From: Mesorhizobium_G sp049840935
GTDB taxonomy: Bacteria; Pseudomonadota; Alphaproteobacteria; Rhizobiales; Rhizobiaceae
Direction of reading: 5' to 3'
NCBI GenBank assembly: GCA_049840935.1
Contig: JASGJA010000013.1
Span: 45,395 to 109,394, forward strand
Length of the DNA stretch: 64,000 bases
Program-made: the position numbers and the translations under genes
Shown here: one piece after another, positions 1-8,019 of the stretch
Layout of the letters: every line of letters starts with the position of its first letter
Position numbering within the stretch: the first letter of the stretch is position 1
The notes under the pieces: model-generated
What the model saw: only the letters and a program-made list of their open reading frames with translations
The model's database searches: none
Told to the model about the DNA's origin: nothing

Positions 1-861
1 GTGCCAGTGCCAATGGTAACGGGGCACGAATTCGTTGGCACGGTGGCTGACGTTGGGGCTGCCGTGACCGAATATAAGGTGGGACAGCGCGTTTCGGGCG
101 AGGGGCATATTGTATGCGGCCATTGCCGCAACTGCCGCGCGGGCAGGGGCCATTTGTGCCGCAATACGATGGGCGTGGGCGTGAACCGTCCCGGTTCTTT
201 CGGCGAGTATGTTGCCATCCCGCAGCACAATGTCGTGCCGATACCGGATGACGTGCCGGATGAAGTGGCAGCGATTTTCGATCCGCTTGGCAACGCGGTT
301 CACACTGCGCTTTCGTTCGATCTGGTGGGTGAGGACGTGTTGGTTACGGGTGCCGGGCCGATTGGAATTATGGGCGCGCTGGTCGCCCAATGCGTCGGCG
401 CGCGTAAGGTCGTCATCACCGACATTAACCCGGTGCGGCTGGAACTGGCGCGAAAGCTTGGCGTGCAGCATGTGGTTGACGCATCTCAGCAGAAACTGCG
501 CGATGTGATGCCGGAAATCGGCATGACGGAAGGGTTCGATGTCGGGTTGGAAATGTCCGGCGCGGCGCCTGCTTTCCGCGACATGATCGACACGATGAAC
601 AATGGCGGCAAGATCGCAATTCTCGGTATTGCGCCGACCGGGTTCGAGATCGATTGGAACAAGGTGATCTTCAAGATGCTGCACCTTAAAGGCATCTATG
701 GTCGGGAGATGTTCGAAACCTGGTACAAGATGATCGCGCTTGTGCAGGGTCCGTTGGACGTGAGCGGCTTGATTACGCACCGCATCGGCATTGACGATTA
801 TCAGGCCGGGTTCGAAGCGATGAGAAGCGGCAATTCCGGCAAGGTTGTCATGGACTGGTAG
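1..861 (+). CDS. tdh: L-threonine 3-dehydrogenase, N-terminally truncated by the window edge
   Basis: Zinc-dependent medium-chain dehydrogenase that oxidises L-threonine to 2-amino-3-ketobutyrate with NAD+. The 286 visible residues match the family from the GHE zinc-site motif onward. The structural zinc cysteines (CGHCRNCRAGRGHLC), the Rossmann glycine motif GAGPIG and the terminal GREMFETWYKM region are all present. Family members are about 341-344 residues and E. coli Tdh has about 56 residues before this point, so the true start lies left of the window; the GTG at base 1 is an internal valine. The partner kbl is not in view. The downstream neighbour is convergent. Confidence 0.95.
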   Translation: MPVPMVTGHEFVGTVADVGAAVTEYKVGQRVSGEGHIVCGHCRNCRAGRGHLCRNTMGVGVNRPGSFGEYVAIPQHNVVPIPDDVPDEVAAIFDPLGNAVHTALSFDLVGEDVLVTGAGPIGIMGALVAQCVGARKVVITDINPVRLELARKLGVQHVVDASQQKLRDVMPEIGMTEGFDVGLEMSGAAPAFRDMIDTMNNGGKIAILGIAPTGFEIDWNKVIFKMLHLKGIYGREMFETWYKMIALVQGPLDVSGLITHRIGIDDYQAGFEAMRSGNSGKVVMDW

Positions 862-895
862 CCGCATAGCGGCAGCGGTTCTGTTTCCCAAAAAA

Positions 896-918
896 GATGG
901 GCGCGTAAAGCGCCCATC
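896..918 (-). terminator. Rho-independent terminator of the aldehyde dehydrogenase gene
   Basis: A perfect 9-bp stem (896-904 with 910-918) encloses a 5-base loop. On the minus strand the stem is followed by a run of six T (plus-strand A at 890-895). It lies 28 bases past the minus-strand stop codon. On the plus strand it could also help end tdh, but there is no U tract in that direction. Confidence 0.8.
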
Positions 919-945
919 ATCATGCATAATTGCGAATGGCGTATG

Positions 946-2466
946 TTATTCGATGTCGAACGACACACCCTGCGCCAGCGGCAGAGCGCGCGAATAGTTC
1001 ACCGTGTTCGTCGCGCGGCGCATATAGGCCCGCCATGCATCCGAGCCGCTTTCGCGTCCGCCGCCAGTTTCTTTCTCGCCACCAAACGCGCCGCCGATTT
1101 CCGCGCCTGACGTGCCGATATTGACGTTTGCGATACCGCAATCAGAACCATCTGCTGACACGAAGCGCTCGGACTCGCGCAGGTCGAGCGTGAAGATCGA
1201 CGAGGAAAGCCCAGCGCCGACTGCATTGTGTAGGCGGAGCGCTTCATCGAAATCGGAATATTTCATAACGTAGAGGATGGGTGCGAAGGTCTCTTCCAAG
1301 ACAGGACCGGCCTGCTCCGGCATTTCGACCAGCGCAGGGCGCACGTAATAGGCGCTTGCCTGACCCGCGTCGAAACGCTCGCCGCCGGTGATCTTGCCGC
1401 CATTCTCCTTCGCTGCCGCCAAAGCTTTCTGCATTCCGTCAAAAGCCGCCTTGTCGATCAACGGACCAACCAGCGCCGAGGTTTCCAGCGGGCTACCGAT
1501 CGATACGCTCTCATAGGCCTTCTTCAAGCGCGGCAGCAGCTTGTCATATACGCTTTCATGCACGAACAGGCGGCGCAGCGTCGTGCAACGCTGACCAGCC
1601 GTCCCCATCGCGCCGAACGCGATGGCGCGCAATGCCATGTCGAGGTCGGCGCTCGGGCAAACGATGCCAGCATTATTACCGCCAAGCTCCAGAATGGCGC
1701 GCGCAAAACGCTTTGCAAGACGTGGGCCTACGTCGCGGCCCATACGCGTGGAGCCAGTGGCGGAAACGAGCGCAACCTTCGGATGGTCGACCAGCACTTC
1801 GCCAATGGCACGGTCGCCGATCAGGACTTGACTCAAATTCTGCGGCGCTTCGCCGAAGCGATTGATTGCCTTGTGAAAAATCGCCTGACAGGAAAGCGCT
1901 GTAAGCGGCGTCTTTTCAGACGGCTTCCACACGATTGAGTTGCCGCAAACAAGCGCGAGCGCTGCGTTCCACGACCAGACAGCTACAGGGAAGTTGAAAG
2001 CGGAAATAATGCCGACCACGCCAAGCGGATGCCACGTTTCCATCATGCGATGGCCGGGGCGCTCGGTGGCGATGGTAAGGCCGTAAAGCTGACGCGACAG
2101 GCCGACTGCGAAATCGCAAATGTCGATCATCTCTTGCACTTCGCCCAAGCCTTCAGATGTGATCTTGCCAGCTTCGATGGACACGAGGCGTCCGAGATCC
2201 GCCTTCGCAGCACGCAGTTCTTCGCCAAGCAGGCGGACAAGCTCACCGCGCTTCGGAGCGGGCACGAGCCGCCATTCGCGGAAGGCTGCGTCGGCATTAT
2301 CGATGATAGAATTGGCCTCACCAGCGCTGACCGTCTTGAGATCAGCCAGCTTTTCACCGGTTACGGGCGTGAAGGAGGGCAAGTTCCCTCCTTTATGCAG
2401 GCTTTCGGCAACGCCGAGTTTCGACAGAAGATCGCGGGTTTCTTTCGCTACGGTCATATCGTTCAT
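946..2466 (-). CDS. ALDH7-family aldehyde dehydrogenase (piperideine-6-carboxylate / aminoadipate-semialdehyde dehydrogenase)
   Basis: NAD+-dependent aldehyde dehydrogenase of 506 residues, close to the antiquitin (ALDH7A1)/bacterial Pcd-AmaB type, which oxidises L-2-aminoadipate 6-semialdehyde to L-2-aminoadipate in lysine catabolism. Visible motifs are the cofactor segment ISAFNFPVAVWSWN, the general-base motif LELGGNN and the nucleophile Cys294 in GQRCTTLRR. The C-terminal segment with GGAFGGEKETGGGRESGSD is characteristic of this subfamily. The ATG at 2466 is used; a second ATG three codons later is possible. It is monocistronic here, convergent with tdh. The substrate is inferred from subfamily resemblance only. 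Confidence 0.88.
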   Translation of the reverse strand: MNDMTVAKETRDLLSKLGVAESLHKGGNLPSFTPVTGEKLADLKTVSAGEANSIIDNADAAFREWRLVPAPKRGELVRLLGEELRAAKADLGRLVSIEAGKITSEGLGEVQEMIDICDFAVGLSRQLYGLTIATERPGHRMMETWHPLGVVGIISAFNFPVAVWSWNAALALVCGNSIVWKPSEKTPLTALSCQAIFHKAINRFGEAPQNLSQVLIGDRAIGEVLVDHPKVALVSATGSTRMGRDVGPRLAKRFARAILELGGNNAGIVCPSADLDMALRAIAFGAMGTAGQRCTTLRRLFVHESVYDKLLPRLKKAYESVSIGSPLETSALVGPLIDKAAFDGMQKALAAAKENGGKITGGERFDAGQASAYYVRPALVEMPEQAGPVLEETFAPILYVMKYSDFDEALRLHNAVGAGLSSSIFTLDLRESERFVSADGSDCGIANVNIGTSGAEIGGAFGGEKETGGGRESGSDAWRAYMRRATNTVNYSRALPLAQGVSFDIE

Positions 2467-2624
2467 CCAGTTTGGCGACCGGCTGACGGGTCGCGAGATT
2501 TTGTGGCTGCTTTATCCCATCGTGGCAGGCGCCGTCGAGGGCAGTTCACTGGGCCAGTAAAATTCAATGTCGGAACCAGCCGGGGTCATTCGTCCTTGAT
2601 GTAGTTCAAAGGAAGGAGATTGGA

Positions 2625-2978
2625 ATGACCTATGTAGATGGATTTGTGCTGCCGGTGCCGAAAGCGGCCTTTGACGACTATGTGAAAGTGACCGAGGTCG
2701 CCAAAAAGGTGTGGATGGAGTTCGGCGCGCTTTCGTATGTTGAAGCCCGCGACGATGACGTGCCAGAGGGGCAGATCACGTCCTTTCCCCTCGCGGTGAA
2801 GAAGGAAAAGGACGAGATCATCGTGTTTTCCTACATCACCTACCGATCTCGTGCGGAGCGCGACGAGATCATGAAAAAAGTGATGGAGGACACCCGCATA
2901 AAAGACGTGATGCAGGAAATGCCTGCCTACATGAAGCGCATGATCTATGGCGGGTTCGAGGTGTTTACCGAAGCCTGA
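2625..2978 (+). CDS. DUF1428 family protein (YbaA-like)
   Basis: A 117-residue cytosolic protein of the DUF1428 family, a ferredoxin-like alpha/beta barrel fold of unknown function. The opening MTYVDGFVLPVP and the closing PAYMKRMIYGGFE are typical, and the length is standard. The start is supported by a strong ribosome site (aaggag) nine bases upstream of ATG. No catalytic function can be assigned. It ends 6 bases from a convergent gene. Confidence 0.85.
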   Translation: MTYVDGFVLPVPKAAFDDYVKVTEVAKKVWMEFGALSYVEARDDDVPEGQITSFPLAVKKEKDEIIVFSYITYRSRAERDEIMKKVMEDTRIKDVMQEMPAYMKRMIYGGFEVFTEA

Positions 2979-2984
2979 CCGGCT

Positions 2985-3323
2985 TTAGCCCTTCAACTGC
3001 TGAATTCCCGCGAAAAGGTTTGCGCAGCGCGTGCCTGAGCGGCAATAAGCGAAGACAGGAGCGGGCAGGTCCTCAAGCGCCGCGGCCTGCTCCTCCACAT
3101 TTTGCGGTGTCATCTGGCCGCTGATGACTGGATTCCATCGAAACGCCAAACCGGCAGCTTCCGTAGCTTTGCCGATTTCTTCGGCGGTGGGCTGGTTCGG
3201 GTCTTCGCCGTCTGGACGGTTGCAAATTACGCTGTTGAAGCCAGCATCCTTGATGAGCTTCAAATCCTCCACGGCGATTTGTGGGGATACGGCGTAATCT
3301 TCGGTGATCTGGCGATATTGCAT
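2985..3323 (-). CDS. TIGR01244/DUF442 family sulfurtransferase or phosphatase-like protein
   Basis: A 112-residue protein of the DUF442 (TIGR01244) family, related to dual-specificity phosphatase/rhodanese-like folds and to the N-terminal domain of Blh-type proteins. A single C-X4-R loop, CRSGTR, is near the C-terminus, and NRPDGEDPNQP is the typical family motif. The start at 3323 is chosen because a GGAG lies seven bases upstream and homologues begin near this point; an open frame continues 16 codons further upstream without support. It sits 78 bases downstream of the zinc importer gene cluster on the same strand, so it may be cotranscribed. Confidence 0.8.
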   Translation of the reverse strand: MQYRQITEDYAVSPQIAVEDLKLIKDAGFNSVICNRPDGEDPNQPTAEEIGKATEAAGLAFRWNPVISGQMTPQNVEEQAAALEDLPAPVFAYCRSGTRCANLFAGIQQLKG

Positions 3324-3401
3324 GTGCAGGCTCCATTTCAGGCCAGAAAGCGGCCACGCGGGTTTTGCCATCGTGGCCGCAGATGCGCAACCGCCTTGCG
3401 C

Positions 3402-4343
3402 TTAGCTGCCCAAAACTGCGCCTTTTATGGTGCTAACATTGTGGCGCATCATGTCGACATAAGTCGAAGCCGGGCCGCTCGCATCAGAAAGCGCGTCCGA
3501 ATAAAGCGTACCGCCGATTTTCAGACCGGTCTCCTCGGCAATCTGCTTGGACAGGCGTGGATCGGTGATGTTTTCAACGAAAATAGCGGCGGCCTTGTCT
3601 TCGCGCACCTGCTTCACGAGTTTAGCCACATCTGCGGCTGAGGCTTCTGACTCCGTGGAAATGCGCTCGGGTGCGAGAAAATCAATGCCATAGGCGTGCT
3701 CGAAATAGCCAAACGCGTCATGCGAGGTGATGATGGTGCGCTTGTCGGCGGGAATGGATGCAATTGCAGCCTTTACCTCGTCGTCCAGCGCTTCCAGCGT
3801 GACAATGTAAGCAGCCGCATTTGCCTTGTAAGTGTCGCAGTCCGCAGCATCAGCGGCGCAGAAAGCGTCCGCAATGTTTTTCACATAGATTTCGGCATTG
3901 CCGATCGACTGGAAGGCATGCGGATCAACTCCTTCATGGTGATGGCCGCCTTCTTCATGCGCCTCTTCGGTCGCTTCGTCGTGGTGATCGTCTTCGTCCT
4001 TGGCTTCAATGGTTTCGACGCCTTTGGTCAACTCGACGACAGAAGCCTTGGTAGCGCTGGAATCGACGAGACGTTGCAAAAAGCCCTCAAAATGAAGCCC
4101 GTTTACGAGAACGACATTCGCCTTCTGCATGGCGGCGGCGTCGGCTGGTTTCGGCTCATAAACGTGCGCATCTCCACCAGGACCAACAATGGTGGCCAAC
4201 TCAATGTGGTCGCCGCCCACCTGCTTGGCAAAGTCGCCGATGATGGAAAAGCTGGCGACGACCTTGAGCTTGTCCTGCGCCGACGCGGGAAACGCGAATG
4301 CGATAGCCGCTGCGCAAGCTGAAAAGCGTAGAAATGACTTCAT
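3402..4343 (-). CDS. znuA: Zinc ABC transporter, periplasmic metal-binding protein (ZnuA-like)
   Basis: Cluster A-I metal-binding lipocalin-free receptor of 313 residues that captures Zn2+ (or Mn2+) in the periplasm and hands it to the permease. A signal peptide is evident (MKSFLRFSACAAAIAFAFPASAQ). Metal ligands expected from the family are in GDAHVYEPKPAD, VDPHAFQS, SHDAFGYFEHAYG and ENITDPRLS. A His/Asp/Glu-rich loop at about residues 113-140 is typical of zinc rather than manganese receptors. It is the third gene of a minus-strand operon (ATPase, permease, receptor) controlled from the Zur-like operators at about 6.05 kb. Sequence features resemble AztC/ZnuA members equally, so the symbol is by function. 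Confidence 0.85.
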   Translation of the reverse strand: MKSFLRFSACAAAIAFAFPASAQDKLKVVASFSIIGDFAKQVGGDHIELATIVGPGGDAHVYEPKPADAAAMQKANVVLVNGLHFEGFLQRLVDSSATKASVVELTKGVETIEAKDEDDHHDEATEEAHEEGGHHHEGVDPHAFQSIGNAEIYVKNIADAFCAADAADCDTYKANAAAYIVTLEALDDEVKAAIASIPADKRTIITSHDAFGYFEHAYGIDFLAPERISTESEASAADVAKLVKQVREDKAAAIFVENITDPRLSKQIAEETGLKIGGTLYSDALSDASGPASTYVDMMRHNVSTIKGAVLGS

Positions 4344-4352
4344 GATATGCTC

Positions 4353-5219
4353 CTATGCAGTTCTATGACGGCTGGTTGCCAGCCGGGTGCGGACGAGTCC
4401 GCGCGTCCCAACCAGCACTGAGGTGAGATAGATCGCGCCCGCAGCCAGTATGATCGAGGGACCGGAGGGCAGGGCGGCATGATAAGAAACGAGCAGTCCG
4501 GTGATGCAGGAAACAGCCCCGAAAAGCACGGCCAGCGCGCACATACTTTCGACGCGGTTGACCCAGAAGCGCGCGGCAGCGGCAGGCAGCATCATCAGAC
4601 CGACTGACAGCAAAGTGCCTAGCGCCTGAAATCCCGCGACGAGGTTGAGCACAGTCAGCGCCAGAAACACGAAGTGCACAGGCGTACCCAGACGGCTGAC
4701 TGAGCGCAGAAACAGCGGATCAAGGCATTCAGCAACAAGGCCGCGCCAGAAAATCGTGAGCCCAACAAGGGTGATGATGGCAATAGAGCCGATTAGCGTC
4801 AGTGCGGCATTATCGAGCGCCAGCACAGTGCCGAACAGCACATGCATCAGGTCGACACTCGACCCGCGCAACGAAACGACGAGCACACCGAGCGCCAGCG
4901 AAATGAGATAGAAGGCGGCGAGCGAGGCGTCTTCTTTTTGAAGGGTCAAGCGCGAGACGGCACCTGCACCGAGCGCGACAACCAGACCGGCTATCAAGCC
5001 ACCGATGGTCATGGGCACAAGTTCCAAACCGAACAGCAGATACCCCACCGCCGCCCCAGGCAAAATGCCGTGGGCAACGGCATCGCCAGTCAGGCTCATA
5101 CGGCGCAGCATGAGGAATACGCCAACCGGACAGGCAGAAATCGAAAGCAGCAACGAACCCGCCAGCGCGCGTTGCATGAAGCCGAACTCGATGAACGGCG
5201 CGAAGATGAAATCATACAT
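4353..5219 (-). CDS. znuB: Zinc ABC transporter, membrane permease
   Basis: Integral membrane protein of the ABC-3 (ZnuB/TroCD) family, 288 residues. About eight hydrophobic segments are spread along the chain, and SACPVGVFLMLRRMSLTGDA is the usual N-terminal family signature. It forms the transmembrane path for the metal delivered by the receptor. It starts 9 bases after the ATPase stop and ends 9 bases before the receptor start, consistent with one transcript. Confidence 0.9.
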   Translation of the reverse strand: MYDFIFAPFIEFGFMQRALAGSLLLSISACPVGVFLMLRRMSLTGDAVAHGILPGAAVGYLLFGLELVPMTIGGLIAGLVVALGAGAVSRLTLQKEDASLAAFYLISLALGVLVVSLRGSSVDLMHVLFGTVLALDNAALTLIGSIAIITLVGLTIFWRGLVAECLDPLFLRSVSRLGTPVHFVFLALTVLNLVAGFQALGTLLSVGLMMLPAAAARFWVNRVESMCALAVLFGAVSCITGLLVSYHAALPSGPSIILAAGAIYLTSVLVGTRGLVRTRLATSRHRTA

Positions 5220-5228
5220 GGTCGTCGT

Positions 5229-6029
5229 TCAGGCGTGGTGGTGGGAATGTTCATGTGCATGGTCGTGCACATGGGGATGCTCATGCTTGTGTTCATGGTC
5301 GTCGCCGCACCACGGCGCATCTTCATGCCAAGCCTCATCAAACCGGCGCGCGGCGAGCAATTGTTGAGGGTGCAGTGCCGTGCTTGTCGGTCCCCACGCA
5401 ACCGCACGACGCGCAAGCAGCAGGCTGTCAGGAAAGTTTTCGCGGACCATTTCGAGGTCATGCGCGACAACCATCACCGTGCGGCCCTCGCCATGCCAGC
5501 GTTGAACGACTTCCAGCAAATCGCGCACGGTCTTGGCATCGATTGCATTGAACGGCTCATCGAGCAGGATCAGATCAGCATCTTGCAACAAAACGCGCGC
5601 AAACAATGCGCGCTGCATCTGCCCGCCTGACAATGTGTCGATAGGCCGATCTTCAAATCCGCCAAGACCAACAGCCATCAAGGCTTGCGAGAGACGCTGA
5701 CGATCTTCCGCCTTGATGCGACCAAGCAATCCACGTTTCGGCCAAAGCCCAAGCGCAACAAGATCGACAACGCGGGCGGGAAAGCTGCGATCTATCTCCG
5801 ACTGTTGCGGCAAATAGGCGATACGCGTGCCGGGCGCTATGGAGATACGCCCTGACATAGGCTTGAGCACGCCGACAATGCCCTTCAGCAAGGTAGATTT
5901 GCCCGACCCGTTCGCGCCGACAACGGCAATAAGCGAACCTTTGCACACGTCTCCGTTCAGGTGGTGCACCGCCGGGTGGCTGTTGTAGCCCAGCGTCAAG
6001 TCTTTAAAGGAGAGGCAGGTTTCAGCCAT
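5229..6029 (-). CDS. znuC: Zinc ABC transporter, ATP-binding protein with histidine-rich tail
   Basis: ABC ATPase of about 266 residues that powers the zinc importer. Walker A GANGSGKSTL, signature LSGGQMQRALFARVL and Walker B ILLDEPFNAID are intact. The last ~22 residues are an uninterrupted His-rich tail (alternating HEH, HDH, HHH), which is unusual for the ATPase subunit and suggests a cytosolic metal buffer or sensor. The ATG at 6029 is used; an in-frame TTG at 6038 is possible and neither has a clear ribosome site. It is the first gene of the operon, directly downstream of the palindromes at 6046-6079. Confidence 0.9.
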   Translation of the reverse strand: MAETCLSFKDLTLGYNSHPAVHHLNGDVCKGSLIAVVGANGSGKSTLLKGIVGVLKPMSGRISIAPGTRIAYLPQQSEIDRSFPARVVDLVALGLWPKRGLLGRIKAEDRQRLSQALMAVGLGGFEDRPIDTLSGGQMQRALFARVLLQDADLILLDEPFNAIDAKTVRDLLEVVQRWHGEGRTVMVVAHDLEMVRENFPDSLLLARRAVAWGPTSTALHPQQLLAARRFDEAWHEDAPWCGDDHEHKHEHPHVHDHAHEHSHHHA

Positions 6030-6045
6030 GTCTTGCAACCAAGAT

Positions 6046-6058
6046 GTAATGTTATTAC
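6046..6058. promoter_or_regulatory. Zur-box-like palindrome 1
   Basis: Perfect inverted repeat GTAAT-gtt-ATTAC in the znuC/zur divergent intergenic region. This matches the style of alphaproteobacterial Zur operators (TGTAATnnnATTACA core). Placement between the importer operon and a Fur-family gene supports zinc-dependent repression in both directions. Confidence 0.75.
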
Positions 6059-6066
6059 GTTGCTAA

Positions 6067-6079
6067 GTGATGTTATTAC
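6067..6079. promoter_or_regulatory. Zur-box-like palindrome 2
   Basis: Near-perfect copy GTGAT-gtt-ATTAC of the first palindrome, centred 21 bases away (two helical turns), so two dimers could bind on one face of the DNA. It has one mismatch relative to copy 1. Confidence 0.72.
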
Positions 6080-6133
6080 ATTCGTCAAGCGCAAAGGGTG
6101 GCTTTTTGCCCGGAAAATGATGTAAGTGAAATC

Positions 6134-6529
6134 ATGGCCGAACTGACAAAGAACCAGTCACTTGTATTCGATGCGTTGAGCAAGGCGCATGGGCCGCTCA
6201 GTGCCTATTCATTGCTCGACCAGTTGCGCGACCATGGATTTCGCGCGCCATTGCAGGTCTATCGCGCGTTGGACAAGTTGCAGGAGGCGGGGCTGGTTCA
6301 CCGTCTGGAAAGCCTCAACGCATTCGTGGCCTGTGCGCATAAGCATGGCGACCACGATACGCATTGTCATGGTCTGGTGGCTTTCGCTATTTGCGACAAA
6401 TGCGGCCAGGTAAACGAGTTTTCGGATGCTGAAATCGAAACGCGACTGAATGGCTGGGCCAATCGCTCCGGCTTTCGTGCCGAAAAGACAACCGTCGAAA
6501 TTCGTGGTCATTGCGCAGCCTGCGCATAA
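6134..6529 (+). CDS. zur: Fur-family zinc uptake regulator (Zur)
   Basis: A 131-residue Fur-family repressor. The N-terminal winged helix (about residues 1-80) contains SAYSLLDQLRDHGFRAPLQVYRAL, and the C-terminal dimerisation domain carries HGLVAFAICDKCGQV plus a terminal CAAC, forming the two CxxC motifs that hold structural zinc. His-rich sensing segment CAHKHGDHDTHCH is present. The start at 6134 begins with the usual MAELTKNQ; the open frame reaches 6098 but has no better ribosome site. Its position opposite the znu operon with shared operators indicates zinc-dependent autoregulation. Confidence 0.88.
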   Translation: MAELTKNQSLVFDALSKAHGPLSAYSLLDQLRDHGFRAPLQVYRALDKLQEAGLVHRLESLNAFVACAHKHGDHDTHCHGLVAFAICDKCGQVNEFSDAEIETRLNGWANRSGFRAEKTTVEIRGHCAACA

Positions 6530-6538
6530 GGGCCGGAC

Positions 6539-7678
6539 GTGACGGACAGAATCGAAACAGACATTCTGATTGTGGGAGCGGGCATTGCTGGCGTTGGGCT
6601 GGCCGCCGACCTCGCAGGCGATTATCGCGTTACTATCATCGAACAGGAAAGCCGCCCGGCGTACCATTCGACGGGCCGGTCGATGGCGATTTTCATTCGC
6701 AACTACGGCAACGCGGCGATCCGTGCGCTCAGTCGCGCCAGCGCTCCCTTGTTTGAAAAGCCGGATGCAACGCTGTTCCCTCATCCGCTGATAAGCCAGC
6801 GCGGCGTGCTTTTCATCTCCGACGAGTCCGGGATTGCGCAGCACAATGCTCTACTGGATCAGGCGGATGGCTTGCGACAGATCAGTCTCGACGAAGCATT
6901 CGGCATGGTGCCGATCCTGCGGCGCGATTGGGTTGTAGCTGCGGCTTACGAACACGATGCGCAGGACATTGACGTGAATGCGCTGCATGAGGGCTGGCTT
7001 CGCAAGGCGCGCGCGGGCGGTGCTCAATTGTTGACGGAGTGTGCATTGCTGTCTGCCGCGCGTGTGGGCGGCAAATGGGAGGTGCAAACGCCCAAGGGCG
7101 AGATTGTTGCGGATGTAATCGTCAATGCCGCTGGTGCCTGGGCTGACACCGTTGCGCAGGCGTGTGGTGTGGCGGCGCTTGGGATTAAGCCGATGCGACG
7201 CTCGATTGCTGTGCTACCCGCGCCGACCACCTACGACACAACCAACTGGCCGCTCATCGATGATTCCGCCGAGCGATGGTATTGCAAGCCGGGCGGCGGA
7301 AAGCTTTACGTGTCACCCGCTGATGAGATCCCCGTCGATCCGCATGATGCCTATGTGGACGATATGATCCTTGCGGAAGGTCTGGACCGTTTCGAGCAGG
7401 CTGTAGACTATCCGGTGACGCGTGTGGAGCGGAGTTGGGCAGGTCTGCGCAGCTTCGCGCCCGACCGCACACCCGTTGCAGGGTTTGCACCGGGCGCTAA
7501 CGGATTTTTCTGGTTGGCGGGGCAGGGTGGTTATGGAATGCAGACCGCTCCGGCCTTGTCACGGCTGGCCGGGCAGTTGATAAGACGCATCGAACCTTCG
7601 GAGCTGTCGCCAGCAATCGTAGCGAGCTTGCTGCCGGATCGTTTTTCCCACGCAGACAAAAATGAGGAACTGCAATGA
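6539..7678 (+). CDS. FAD-dependent amino acid/amine oxidase (DAO family)
   Basis: A 379-residue DAO-fold flavoprotein. The N-terminal Rossmann motif VGAGIAGVGLAADLA binds FAD, and the C-terminal GFFWLAGQGGYGMQTAPA segment closes the FAD site as in glycine/D-amino acid oxidases. It begins at GTG 10 bases after zur (AGGG upstream) and its stop overlaps the next gene by 4 bases (ATGA). The overlapping partner is a RidA imine hydrolase, which fits an oxidase that releases an imino acid. The substrate is not known. Location beside hut genes may be incidental. Confidence 0.82.
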   Translation: MTDRIETDILIVGAGIAGVGLAADLAGDYRVTIIEQESRPAYHSTGRSMAIFIRNYGNAAIRALSRASAPLFEKPDATLFPHPLISQRGVLFISDESGIAQHNALLDQADGLRQISLDEAFGMVPILRRDWVVAAAYEHDAQDIDVNALHEGWLRKARAGGAQLLTECALLSAARVGGKWEVQTPKGEIVADVIVNAAGAWADTVAQACGVAALGIKPMRRSIAVLPAPTTYDTTNWPLIDDSAERWYCKPGGGKLYVSPADEIPVDPHDAYVDDMILAEGLDRFEQAVDYPVTRVERSWAGLRSFAPDRTPVAGFAPGANGFFWLAGQGGYGMQTAPALSRLAGQLIRRIEPSELSPAIVASLLPDRFSHADKNEELQ

Positions 7679-8019
7679 CTATTCGCCGTCTCGAAACCGG
7701 ACCCCGCATGAGCCAGGCCGTGATCCATGGAAACACGGTTTATCTGGCCGGACAGGTGGGCAAGCCCGGCGGCAACGTCGCTCAGCAGACGGCTGACGTG
7801 TTGGTGGAGATTGATCGCCTGCTGGCCGCCGCAGGAAGCGACAAGACGAAAATCCTTCAAGCCATCATCTGGCTGGCCGATATGAAGGACTTCGCGGAGA
7901 TGAATTCGGTTTGGGACAAGTGGGCGCCGCAGGGTCACACGCCTGCCCGCGCGACCGGCGAAGCAAAGCTGGCAACGCCTGACTATCTCGTCGAGATTAT
8001 CGTAACGGCAGCCGTTTAA
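7675..8019 (+). CDS. RidA family enamine/imine deaminase
   Basis: A 114-residue trimeric RidA (YjgF/YER057c) family protein that hydrolyses reactive 2-imino/2-enamino acids to keto acids. Family features visible are SQAVIHGNTVYLAGQVG, the central IIWLADMKDF and a C-terminal PARATGEAKLATPDYLVEI in which the arginine aligns with the substrate carboxylate ligand. It is translationally coupled (4-base overlap) to the FAD oxidase upstream. Its stop codon overlaps the stop codon of convergent hutC. Confidence 0.88.
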   Translation: MTIRRLETGPRMSQAVIHGNTVYLAGQVGKPGGNVAQQTADVLVEIDRLLAAAGSDKTKILQAIIWLADMKDFAEMNSVWDKWAPQGHTPARATGEAKLATPDYLVEIIVTAAV

